From Hyparrhenia diplandra (lineage: Eukaryota; Streptophyta; Magnoliopsida; Poales; Poaceae), in contig JADLZK010006479.1 in the NCBI GenBank assembly GCA_015847255.1, positions 496,001-560,000 of the forward strand: a stretch of 64,000 bases of DNA. Direction: 5' to 3'. Position 1 is the stretch's first letter; each line of letters opens with the position of its first letter. The translations under genes were made by a program, and so were the position numbers. Shown here one piece after another: positions 10,881 through 21,262 of this stretch. The notes below the pieces were generated by a model. The model saw only the letters and a program-made list of their open reading frames with translations, was not told the DNA's origin and ran no database searches.

Positions 10881-11658
10881 AGAAAGGAGGGGGCACGAGC
10901 ACCGGAGAATCTGTCTGCTGCTTGTTTGTCTTCTCGAGATATAGTACTTTTTAATTTTAAAGCTGAACACTTTGTCCTCAACTTGTTTGAAGGTTTACAC
11001 GTAGGAACATGTAAATAATCAAGGAAAGAGTCGGGAAGATCACATTGAGTCATTGACCCCGACGAAAAACGCAAAATCAAGTCCAAAGGGTATGGTATCT
11101 CCCGCTCTACACGACACGGCAAAGGGAGTTTCGTGCTAGCTTCTCAGGCTAGACACTTTTCACCTAAAACCGCAAACCAATCTGCCCGGAGGCGGCCAGC
11201 ACTAGCAAGAGCGCAGCTGCGCAGCTGGGGAGACGGCCAGCAGTACGTCCGACGCGAACAAGGGGTGGCCCACGCGCGACTGGCAACTTGGTCGTAAAAC
11301 CGAAATAAAAATATGAAAGCGAATTTATCGGTTTTTAGTTTTAGACTTTTAGTTATGAGGGAGGTACAATTACTACACTTCAGCTGTCTTGTACGCTGTC
11401 TTATCAATGTCAGGTAAGATTTTCTGATTATGCAGTGGAAAGAGAGAAAGGGAGAGATAAAAGAGTTGGTTGTTTTGTGTCCTCATGAGCTAAAATTTAA
11501 AACTATATAAGACAACTATTGTATGATTGTATAAGTTATTGTTGCCATGCAACTCACACTTTACTTATTTTATTTATGCATAAATTAAAAAATTATAACT
11601 TTAAAAACAATCATTGTATATGTTGTTTATTAAGTTGTATATAAATTACATAGCAAAC
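10881..11658. other. noncoding spacer
   Basis: No convincing gene. A moderately GC-rich patch at 11150-11290 contains GACGGCCAGCAGT, also found upstream of the IDD copy at 34727. The last 90 bases (TTATAACTTTAAAAACAATCATTG and following) match the diverged repeats at 16700-16790, showing that the next LTR element inserted into that repeat. Confidence 0.4.
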
Positions 11659-12260
11659 TGTCATAGTCCGGCTAGATCGGGCCGGGCCGACACGTGATCG
11701 TCGACCGTTGGAGCTTCGAAGGTGGCGTAGGGGGTTGCGATCGCCGGGCGGCGGCGGCGGCGCACGAGCAACGGCGTGGAGCGGTGGAGCTGACGAGGGG
11801 GCGTCGCTGCTGAGGCGCGGCCGGGGCGTGGCGGGCGGCGGCGGGGGGCGACACGCGGGCGGCGCGCCGCGGAGGCGAGGGCGAGATAGATACGAACTAT
11901 TTTTATTGCTTGCTTATCCCCAAAGAGATTACATGCCTCGCTTATATAGCCCGGCTAGTAGGACTTGTGATCTAAGCAATCTCTCTATAAGGTTTCCTTA
12001 TAATGATTGGAATACCTTTTACAAGCAATATTTATTTATTTCCTAATAAGGGTCTTCCTTATAGATTGAAATATCCCCCTTTACACACTAAAAAGTCCTA
12101 AGATAATCCTAACTTGAAGACGGGCGTAGTCGGATATGGAAGGGAGAGGAGGCGGCGGCGGCGGGGGCGCCGCTCGCCCCGCGCCCTCGCCCCTTCCGGG
12201 CGGGCGCGCCGCGTTAGGCCTTTTTAGCCCATCCTGGGCTGGCCCATTCAGGTCATGACA
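11659..12260 (-). repeat. left (3') LTR of the nonautonomous element
   Basis: A 602-bp LTR, TGTCAT...ATGACA, containing GC-rich simple stretches at both ends and an AT-rich middle. It differs from the right LTR by many small indels, mainly in the GC-rich parts. Confidence 0.7.
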
Positions 12261-12998
12261 TTTCCCCACCGTTCAACGCAGGCGGCGCATTCATCGCGTG
12301 CCGCCCAACCCACCGTGGTGGTGGCGAAGGGCACGCCGATCGGGAAGTGACAACTCCCGCCCGAAGTAGAAGAGGCGAGAGGGCCACTTGTGTCGTTGTC
12401 GTCGTTGCGGATCTTGCGGGCGCCCTTGTCGCCGTGAAGGAGAAGTCGAGGTGGAGGTCGGCGTAGATGCTGAACTGAAGCTCTTCGAGGTCGGACGCTG
12501 GGGCGGGCGCCCATGCACGGCGCGCATGACGAGGGCGCCGAGGGTGCCCGACTTTCGAGCATCCGGCGTGTCGGGCGGAGGAGACGCGTGTGGCGAGGTC
12601 GTCGGCCGCTGACCTCGGCGTGGAGCTGCCGCAGTGACACGTCGGCGACGTGGCGTGGCGAGGGAGGTGAAGTCGAGGAGGCAGCCGTCGGAGGAGGTCG
12701 GGTGCGGATGGGCGGCCTCATCGACGCCTCGCGTCCATGGAGCGCCAACGGTGGCGTTGTCAAATCGCGGAAGAAGACGCCGCCGTTGTTGTTGAAGAGG
12801 GAGGACGGTGGCGCCCTCCACCCGGCGTTTGGGGTGCGCCGTTGTAGGAGGGGCCGCCGGGAACGCCGGGTCGTCCCTTGGGCGGTTGGGAAGATGGAAG
12901 CCCATCGCCACGCCCAGTGGGCGGGCGTTCTCCCCAACAAGAAGTCCTGGAGAAGCTCGGGCGGCAAGGATGTAGTAACGGTGGAAGTACCTCACGAT

Positions 12999-14745
12999 TG
13001 AAGATCTCTAGTTTGGTTTTGGATAATTAGTGACACCTAAGGACTAATCTCTCGATGCTAAGTGTTTGACTAGATTGGAGATTGGTCATGCCGGAGTTGG
13101 TGCATGGTGATCATGGAGGAGGGATCTAGGTGATCCACAAGATGATCAAGCATGCAACTCGGTGAAGTTTCGAGGAGATCAAAAGTTCCCAAGGCAAAGG
13201 TATAACCATAGGGCCTTTTTGATTTTACACTCAAGACACCATAGAGGGTGTGAGTGGTTATAGGATCGATAAGCCGCACTATAAAAGGGGAAAACTATCG
13301 CACATATCGATCCTCATGTGTCTCTAGGTTCAAAATCATTTGCATGCATTCTAACCTAGAGAGCTAACTCCGTGTTTTGATGGAAAATGTTTTTAAATTG
13401 CTAACACATGGGTGTCGGGGTGTTCTTCGACGTGTCGGCAACAAGAATCAAGTGACGGAAGTCGGTTTGGAGCAAAGGCTTAAGGAACGACGACAAAACG
13501 ACGAAAAATTCGCGGCTCGAGGGGACGGACGCATGCACCGGACTCACCACCGGAAGCATGCAAAACCTGGACCGACGCGACCGGTGTGTGAGTCCGGTGG
13601 GACTTCAAAGTACACATGTTTTCGTGGTCTCGAACGAGCATGCACCGGAAGCATTCACCGGAAGCCGCGACCGACGCACTTTGCCTCTTGGGGACGCATG
13701 TGCAGGGGTTCTAATTTTGGCATGTTGGGTTTGCTGGTTGACACCGAAGCATGCACCGACTCATGCATGAGTCCGGTGGGTGCGCCCCGATGGACACTGC
13801 AGAATTGCATATTCCTCCCAACGGCTCTATTTTTAGGTGTGGCCTATTTATACCCCCTTGGCCGGTTTGTGGAGTTCCTCTTGGTCATTTGAATCACTCC
13901 TAACACCTTTGAGCAAGCAAGCAAGCCTCCCTCCTCTCTCATACTTGATTTGAGCTTCATTCTTGAGAGAAGAGTTGATCCTAGTGCATTGCATCGTGTT
14001 CTTGCATCTAGAGGCACTTGGGGATCGTTGTGAGACGGTGGAGTTCTTGTTTCTCTTGGAGACACCGCTCCTAGCCGGCTTGGTGATTTGGTGGAGTTGT
14101 TGGCAAGAAGAGGTGATTGTTTCTTGGCCACCTCCGGTTGATTTGTGAGAGGATTACGCACTCCTCGTCGGGAAGACAAAGTGCAAGGAATACATTGCTC
14201 GTGCTTTGGGTACCTCACTTGTTGAGTGGTGTGTTGAGGCTAGCCAGGGCACCGCCTAGCTCAAACACCATCCTAGTGTTGGTCGGCACAACCGGAGACT
14301 AACTTGTCGGTGTACAAGTGAACTCCGGGTGAACAAATCAACTTGTTCATTGTCTCGGCTTGTGGATCATCACCTTCGAAAGTGATTGATTGTTCATCTT
14401 GTTCGGTGATTGGTTGACATCCTCTACGTGTTGGTATATCACTCTCACCCTTGCATTTACCTTCCTAGCTTACTTTGAGTAGAGAGAGCTAGCTTTGCTT
14501 TGTGTAGTTGTTCTTGCTAGCATAAGGACCATATTAGGATTGCTCATTAGCTAGAGTAGTGACATAGACCTTGAGTGGACTAGAGATTATAGAAATATTT
14601 AGTCTTGTCACTAGAAGGCTTGCTTGACCATTAGAGCTAGTGCAAACCGCTTTACGCCGTGTTTTATACTAATCGGTTTGTTTAGTTGAGCTTGTAGAAA
14701 ATTTTTATAGACTATTCACCCCCTCTAGCTATCTAGGACCTTACA
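12999..14745 (+). repeat. solo LTR of the Copia family C, inserted in the nonautonomous element
   Basis: This 1747-bp segment is the reverse complement, end to end, of the LTRs of the Copia element at 40426-50190. It starts TGAAGATCTC and ends GGACCTTACA. The flanks are a perfect 5-bp target duplication, ACGAT at 12994-12998 and at 14746-14750. No internal Copia sequence is present, so it arose by recombination between the two LTRs of a complete insertion. Confidence 0.9.
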
Positions 14746-14754
14746 ACGATGCCG

Positions 14755-15921
14755 TAGTGGAGGCTCCACTATGGTGCGCGGTTGCCCACGACTTCGATAG
14801 GCGTTGGCGATGATCCCGAGCTCCTTGTTGGTCGTCGTGGCCAAGTGCGGCTCAACAATCATGTCGTTCGCCGTCCGACCGTCGATGTCGTCCATCGCGC
14901 AGCAAGGCGCGGGCCTCGTATGCGGTCAACCAGTCTTCGCGGCAATGTCATTGTCGATGTTAGTGGGGTCGGCGTGGTGGCCGACGTTGTCGGCGTCGGC
15001 GCCTGGCTCGGCGTCGTCAGGCACGTCGTCGTTGTAGCAGCGGGCAAGGTCGATGGCCTCCTCCATCGAACGAGGCTCGAACCACTCGGCGTCGCGGGCG
15101 GCGTGTCGCGCGGGCCTCCGACGAAGAGGCTAATACGGTGGCGCTGTCCCTTAAGATCCATGCGTAGTGCATAGTTCTCGAAGGCGGTGATGTGGTCGTC
15201 CGCTTGCCTCCCCCAGGAAGGGAAGGCGTACTCCCCAGTAGTGTCGAGGATGGCGGGGCTCAGGTCGTCGTCGCAGCGGCGTGTAAACTCGTCCCACTCG
15301 AGTGGGGACCTTCTTCCGACGGATCGAGGAACCGTGACCGCAGGCAGTATTCGGGGTGGAAGGAAAGATACCGCACGTAGTAGTTCGGTCGATGTCCAAG
15401 TTGAGCTCAAACAAGAGCTCTAGCTTGCGTATCCAGGTCGGGGTTGTCGCCGCCGTCGCACTCCTGAACTTGGGGGCGTGTCACGAGGGAGGGTACGGGA
15501 TGCCGCGGGTGGCACCACGGGCCTGGGCGCCGCGGGTGGCGCGTCCGGGGGCGCCGCCAGTGGCGCCCGTCTCTGCCGGGAGTCTGCGCGGTCGCGGTGT
15601 TGGTGGAGAGGAGAGTGCAGCCGGTCTTTGCGGTGTCGTCGAGATGACGTCGATGACGGGCGGTGCGTCCACGTGCGACGTCGGCATCCTCTTCCGGTGG
15701 AGGATGGCGGGCCGGAGCCGTCGAGGGGCGGCGGGGAGTGCGGCGGCGGCGACCGGGCTGGGCACCTCCGGCGTGGTCGTCGGCGGCGGGAAGTCCTCGA
15801 GGCGATGCGAGACATACTCCATGCGGTATGACGCCTCTTCATCTCGTCGGCGTCGGGCGATCTTGGCGCAGTTGTCGTCGGGCGCCTTGGCCGCGGTGAA
15901 TTCCTTCATCTCGGAAGCCAT
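14755..15921 (-). pseudogene. gag-like remnant of the nonautonomous LTR element
   Basis: The minus strand opens at 15921 with MASEMKEFTAAKAPDDN and an Arg-rich/acidic segment. In shifted frames it continues to a stretch containing EWDEFTRRCDDDLSPAI and GEYAFPSWGRQADDH near 15330-15200. The position just inside the 5' LTR and the mixed charge suggest a capsid-like gag. I cannot match it to a named family. Several frame changes and the solo LTR at 14745 interrupt it; further open sequence continues at 12998-12261. Confidence 0.4.
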
Positions 15922-15951
15922 GGGTGGTGGAATCGTCGATCTCCGGATACT

Positions 15952-16559
15952 TGTCGCCGAGTCCGGCCCGATCGGGCGGAAGCGACACGTGATCGTCGAC
16001 CGTTGGAGCTTCGAAGGTGGCTGAGGGTTCAGTCGATCTCGTCGCGGGCGACGAAGCGGCGGCCTGAGCAACGGCGAGGAGCGGTGGAGCCGTGATGGAG
16101 CGGCGGCGGCGGCTGGGCGGCGGCAGCTAGGCGGCATCGAGCCGGCCACGGCGGCTGGAGGCGAGGGGCGAGATAGATCACGAACTATTTTTATTGCTTG
16201 ATTATCCCCAAAAGAGATTGCATGCCTTCGCTTATATAGCCCGGCTAGTGGGACTTGTAATCTAAGCAATCTCTCTATAAGGTTTCCTTATACCGATTGG
16301 AATACCTTTACAAGCAATATTTATTTATTTCCTAATAAGGGTCTTCCTTATAGATTGAATATGCCCTTTTACACACCAAAAGTCCTAAGATAATCCTAAC
16401 TTGAAGACGAAGAAGTCGGATACGGAAGGGAGAGAGGCGGCGGGCGGCGGCGGGGGCGGTCGGCCCCCTGCCCGCGCCAGCTGGCCCCTCTCGGGCGGGC
16501 CGGCGCCGCACGTTAGGCCCTTTTAGCCCATCGGGTGGCCCATTCTCGGGGTCATGACA
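15952..16559 (-). repeat. right (5') LTR of the nonautonomous element
   Basis: A 608-bp LTR homologous to 11659-12260. It starts TGTCGCC and ends GTCATGACA. Confidence 0.7.
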
Positions 16560-17600
16560 AAGAAGACTATATGAGACCACCTACCCGGACAAGATTAATG
16601 TAATTGCACTTATTTGTTGGGAACCAAAGTGCAATGAACCGGATAACGGGACCAAATGTGTGTTGAAACCGAATGCCACATCAAGGTAAAGTGCAGCAAA
16701 ATTTAAAAATTATGAGTTACTACAAATAACTTTAAAAATAATTATTATATATGTTGTCTATTAAGTCATCTATAAATTATGTAGAACTATATGAGACCAC
16801 CTACAAGAGAAGATCAATGTAATTGCACAGTTTGCATGTGAATTACGAGACTAATTTGCTTTACCTAATTACCTTCATGATTAGATAATAATGTGCTATG
16901 CTAATGATGGATTAATTAGGCTTCATAAATACGTCTCGAGTTTATAGTCAAGTTCTGTAATTAGTTCTTTATTGGTATCTGAACACCCCTTACGACATCC
17001 CACCGAAACATCCGATATGACACCCAAAAACTTTACAAGAAAAAAGAACTAAACACATCCTAATTGCACTTATTTGTTGGAAACCAAAGTGTAATGAACC
17101 AAATAACAGGACCGAATGCGTGGTTGAAACCGAATGCCACAGCAAGGCAAAGCGCAGCAAAATTAAGAAATTATAAGTTACTATACAAGAGAACTTTACA
17201 AAAATAATTGTATATATTATCTATTAAGTCGTCTGTGAATTGTAGCACTACATGAGACCACCTACAAGATAAGATCAATGTAGTTGCACTTATTTATTAG
17301 AAACCAAAGTTTAACGAACTGGATAACCGGACCAAATATGTGGTTGAGACTACTTAGGGCGTCCTTTGATGGTAATAAATAGTCTTGAAGCTACATACAT
17401 AGTCGGTTGATGTGGAGGTGGGGACAATAACAAACACTATTTTATATTCTTGGACCCACATGCTCCTCTCCTATATATATTTTGGACCACGCGTGAAATA
17501 GTCTTATTTATTCAGATGTAGCCTAAGGACTACTCTCTTCTACTTTTTTCTTACACGCCAAATCTAGATAACCAAATAAATTTAACAACTAGAGACTGCA
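16560..17600. repeat. diverged tandem repeats
   Basis: A unit beginning ATGAGACCACCTAC and continuing with AAGATCAATGTAATTGCACTT, AACCAAAGTG(T/C)AATGAACC and ACCGAATGCCACA recurs starting at about 16569, 16790 and 17250. A partial unit lies near 17064-17200. Unit spacing is irregular (about 220-460 bp). Part of the unit also lies left of the LTR element at about 11590-11658, so the LTR element split this array. No coding capacity was seen. The end of the array (GGCAAAGCGCAGC) grades into the sequence just upstream of the GAMYB fragment. Confidence 0.6.
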
Positions 17601-17710
17601 TTAGTTGAGACTGAATGCGACGGAGGCAAAGCGCAGCCCATCCACCATCCAGCAACCCCCAAGTTCAGCGGCAGCTGCGTCGCCTACTTCGACGACGAGG
17701 CACCGCGCTT

Positions 17711-17806
17711 CGCGCTTTTGGTACGTATTCGTGAGGCATCTTGCTTCTTTGGAATCTAGCAACGCTCTCTCTCAGACCCTGCAAAATTAAGGATTCTGTT
17801 ATGGAG
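17711..17806 (+). pseudogene. third copy of the IDD-like 5' leader, cut at the start codon
   Basis: About 95 bp match the leader upstream of both IDD-like genes (GCTTCTTTGGAATCTA, then AACGCTCTCTC and GCAAAATTAAGGATTCTG). The match ends at ATGGAG, the first two codons, and then changes to unrelated sequence with an early stop. Sixty-five bases later a GAMYB coding fragment begins, so this is a chimeric junction. Confidence 0.7.
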
Positions 17807-17870
17807 AAGTGCTGAATTTTAATTTGGCCTCCTCGTCCTTCTCCGTCCCAATTCTGCAAGGGCGAGGGCG

Positions 17871-18095
17871 ATGTACCGGGTGAAGAGCGAGGGCGAGGGC
17901 GAGGGCGACCTCAAGAGCGAGGGCAACGCGGTGCAGAAGAACACCGGGCTTCTGGTGCGGCAAGAGTTGCCGCCTCCGTTGGGCGAAGCACCTCAGGCCC
18001 GACCTCAAGAAGGGGCCTTCACCCCGGAGGAGGAAAGCCTCATCATCCAGCTCCACGCCAAGATGGGGAACAAGTGGGCGAGGATGCCTGCTCAT
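17871..18095 (+). pseudogene. GAMYB-type R2R3-MYB gene fragment
   Basis: GAMYBs are gibberellin-responsive nuclear transcription factors. The ATG at 17871 opens with MYRVKSEG, the GAMYB N-terminal signature. NAVQKNTGL follows, from the end of MYB repeat R2, and then GAFTPEEESLIIQLHAKMGNKWARM, the start of R3. The segment ends at a plausible splice donor (GTAAGT at 18096), where GAMYB genes have an intron. Most of R2 is missing: the first tryptophan-bearing helices are gone. The stretch between NTGL and GAFT is frame-shifted by a 2-nt loss near 17957 and restored by a 1-nt loss near 18017. It cannot encode a working DNA-binding domain. No downstream exons were found. Confidence 0.8.
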
Positions 18096-18353
18096 GTAAG
18101 TCCCATGCCCATCCGTATTTCGTATACTTGATTCCTTGCTTATATAAGTGGGCGAGGATGGCTGCTCATGCACAGATGCACTTCTGCACATCCGTATTTC
18201 GTACGTATTTCAGTCTGCACTGCACATGTCGAATACTTGATTCCCTGCTCTGCGGTCTGATCGATCAGGTGTGAAGTTTCCAGGGACAATTGATGTGTTC
18301 GTTGGGTCTTTATTAGGTATACGTGCAGTCTTTAATTCAGGATATGTATTTTT
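18096..18353. other. intron-like flank with a short exon echo
   Basis: This lies downstream of the GAMYB fragment. At 18145-18174 the phrase AGTGGGCGAGGATGGCTGCTCATG repeats the exon end at 18073-18095 almost exactly, a local duplication of about 70 bp period. No other feature was found. Confidence 0.5.
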
Positions 18354-18360
18354 CTGGTAG

Positions 18361-19335
18361 GTTTTTTTTTTTTTTTTTTTTTTTTTTTGGAGGGGAAACA
18401 GGAAGGGCTTGCGCCCCTACTGTGCTTTTTATTATATAAATAAAACAGTATAAAAGGTCTTTACAATGTCTCTCAAGACACAAAGAAAATAAGAGCAATT
18501 ACACATATGCTTCTAGCCATAAATCAATAGCAGGATGAAGTTTAGGCTTTGCTCTAAGGATAACTTGAGCAAACTCTGATCTGAAGATACTCTTGCACTG
18601 CTGAACTGAGGCAGGAATGTTTCTGAATATGACGTTATTGTGGCAAGACCAAATTGCCCAACACATTGTTATGATAATTTCCATGTTGAAAGGCAGCTGA
18701 ATCTGAACTTTGAGAGCTTCAATAATCTGCTCCAGCAGAGTTGAGTTCGGGATAAAAAGGTTCAGAGTGAACCAGCAAACCTGAGCAAAAGGACATTCAA
18801 AGAATAAGTGGACCAGATATTCTTCAACACCAAGAGAACAAATGGCACAATTGTAAGTTTGAAGGGACATATTTTTTCTTGAAGAAGCTCTCTTGTACTC
18901 AATCTGTCTTTGAGAAGCCGCCAAAAAAAGAACTTTCTCTTATTTTGGCAAGAATTTTTCCACAACCACTTGTAAACCTGATGAACCTGACGAGTTCCAA
19001 TTAAAGCCTTGTAGTCCTTGCTGGAGGAAAAAACATTAGATCCCCATATGAAGATCCATTGATCTGATGCAGATTCTAAATGTACATTTTGAATCAAAGA
19101 GTGAAGATGATGGTATTGCTCATAAGCTTCATTTGAAAGAGGCAGATGGAAAAGATTGATATCATGAGTCACATTTTTAACCTTCTTGACAGACATGAAA
19201 GGATCTTTGCAGAAAGAGAATAACTGAGGATAGAGTAAGTGCAAAACCTGCCCATTCCAGAGGCCAAGCCAAAAGAAACAAGTGGTGCCATCAGAAACAT
19301 TAGCCATGGCTAGACCTTTGAAAGAATCCATTCTG
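18361..19335 (-). mobile_element. 5'-truncated L1-type LINE
   Basis: The element is minus strand, with its poly(A) tail seen as a T-run at 18361-18389. The coding remnant spans 19331-18499 and includes the zinc-binding domain found after plant LINE reverse transcriptases (CAICSLGVEEYLVHLFFECPF). A frame change lies near 18900-18760. The RT itself is missing, as expected for abortive target-primed reverse transcription. TTCTGGTAG occurs at both borders (near 18354 and 19332), a likely target duplication. Confidence 0.8.
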
Positions 19336-19778
19336 GTAGTTATCTAGCAAACCATTCTGTTTCGTGTCACGTACTGGAACTGTAATGATCTGTCCATGTT
19401 GCTTAACTGGGCTTTCATGTAGCAAACTGCTGTTCTGCAGTAACTTATATGGTTCTGCAGTAACTTATATGGTTTTCTACTTTAATTCAATAAATACCAA
19501 TCTTGTGGTTCAAAATTTAGGTTTGCTGACTTTCATGTAGCAAAATGCTCAAATCCTCATGGTATCAAAGATTCAGGTCCACAAGTGCTAATTTTCTAGT
19601 ATCAATCCCGACTGTGATGCCAAGCAATGATCACTTTCAAACTATTTTTTCAGCTTTGGCTTTCAACTCCATTTGACTTGTCATTGTTACTCTTTTATGG
19701 ATAAAGACATACTCTACTTGGTAGTGTCATATTCAAAGGTAGGAATACTTCACCTCAAGCAAAAGCAAAGATAGGCAT
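19336..19778. other. AT-rich spacer
   Basis: No gene. A phrase TTCTGCAGTAACTTATATGG occurs twice in a row near 19434-19475 (period about 21-22 bp). Confidence 0.45.
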
Positions 19779-21090
19779 ATTTTTTTTTAGATAATGGATA
19801 GTAATTCATACCCGGCTTCATCTACCAACAGGTAGAATCATGCCAATACAAAGCCGAGGCCACAGCCGAGAAAAAAGAAGGAAAAAACCTCTAGAACCTC
19901 GAGAAAGTCATCCGCGGCATTCCGGCTTGCTATAAGACTAGAATACACCGCTAAATGAACAAAGAACAACATAAAGAATCTAGGGAGATACTGTTTGGCA
20001 CCAACACTAACAAACGAAGGAGGAATCTTCCAAAGCGACGCCTTCAACAAGAGCATGACATGCGAATATGCCATCGTCGCCCAACTAGGAAGATCGGTAC
20101 GGATTTTCATCCCTAAAGATCTCCAAGGCACTTAGTGTTGGAGAGAAGTGACGACGCCTCCAAAGTGAGGAAGTGGCACCCACAAGCGCGTCACCGCCCC
20201 CGACACAACGATCGTCCCCACCGAGATCCATGCCGTTACGCCAATGAACGGCGAGGAAGATCGGGGCCGCTAGATCCGGAACAATGGAGCTCTTGGGAGG
20301 TGCACCACCATCATGTGCGTGATACGGCCTTAGTCGGCGGCGCCAGACGGCCACCCGCGCCTCCATGCGCGGCGGCGCCACGCGAGCCCTAGGACCGGCC
20401 GGGGGGCCGGATCCATCGCGAGGCCCGGATGCGGCCATCGTCGGAGCGTCGCCGGGCGGCCACTACCCGCGGCCACCCACGCCTCAAGCCTCGGATCCGG
20501 CCTCACATCGCCGATCGCCGCCAAGTCTCGCCCACCTGCTCTCTCGCCCACACCTCCACCTCCTCGCCAATCGGATCGAGCCGCCGGCGGCGGCTCGAAT
20601 TGATGGCCTCGCAATGCATTCAAACATCCTAGGGGGTCGGATCCGAGGGCCGGAGGACGGATCACCGTCACGAAGCTTCCCCAAGCCGGCGTCGACGCGC
20701 GTCCACCATTGCGGCCACCACCAACGTCGCCCCGAGACCACGGCCCCGGCCGACACCAACGGCGATGCACGCAAGGACGAAGGGGACGGCGAAGAGGAAG
20801 CGAATCCGCCGCCGTCGGCCTGCGCGGCGAGCCTCGGTCGGCGCCGCCGCATCCGACGACCGAGGGCATCCTCGCCGAGCCCCCACGCCGCCCGGGAAGA
20901 CACGCCATCGGTGGTCGGCACAGCACAGCGCCGCCAATCCACCAAAATGAAAGGAGGATCCCCCGCCGCCGCCATCCGGCATGCCGCACGGCCCTCGCGC
21001 GCGAGGCGCTCCGGCGGAGGCGAGGTGTAGGAAGGGGAGGGTAGGAAAAGGCAGCAGCTAGGGTTAGGCCCGGCGTCGCCGCGTGGGAAG
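19779..21090 (-). mobile_element. short LINE-like retroposon, GC-rich 5' part plus LINE-type tail
   Basis: On the minus strand it starts near 21086 with a very GC-rich 5' segment and ends in a LINE-like 3' end with an A-run (T-run at 19780-19788). AAGCAAAGATAGGC lies at the 3' border (about 19764-19777). A close copy, AAGCAAAGATGCGG, lies at the 5' border (about 21091). The duplicate block at 40064 reads AAGCAAAGATAGGCGG, supporting a target duplication. No reverse transcriptase is present, so the unit is nonautonomous or internally deleted. Long GC-rich frames on both strands do not look like proteins. Confidence 0.65.
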
Positions 21091-21262
21091 CAAAGATGCG
21101 GATAGCTACTACTGAGGCCGACAACCGGGCTGACGGTACAAGCATGTGCACTAAGCGTCGGCGTCAGCCGGGAGCGTGCGGCAAGGCGGAGGACGCGTTG
21201 GTTTGTGGCCCAGCGCGCCGCTGGGCGAGCACAGGTGCCACATCACTGGACACGCCGGCTCG

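Larger units (their letters stand above)
11659..16559 (-). mobile_element. nonautonomous LTR retrotransposon, minus strand, split by a solo LTR
   Basis: Two direct LTRs (11659-12260 and 15952-16559) bound the element. Both start TGTC and end ATGACA. They share long identical stretches, including GAACTATTTTTATTGCTTG and the ATAAGGTTTCCTTATA region. A purine tract on the minus strand (GGTGGGGAAA) abuts the left LTR, which makes the left LTR the 3' LTR. The minus strand next to the right LTR reads AGTATCCGGAGATCG, a possible damaged primer site. No reverse transcriptase, integrase or protease is recognisable. Removing the inserted solo LTR leaves about 3.15 kb. The target duplication is unclear because the insertion lies in repetitive DNA. 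Confidence 0.7.

Noticed and set aside
12248..12967. Open frames of 160-240 codons on both strands
   Set aside because: These are interior of a nonautonomous LTR element, GC-rich and without recognisable domains. They may be gag-derived but could not be supported as a gene.
20330..21151. A 273-codon minus-strand frame and overlapping plus-strand frames
   Set aside because: It lies in the GC-rich 5' part of a LINE-like unit. No conserved motif was seen, and the duplicate at 39.9 kb has many indels.
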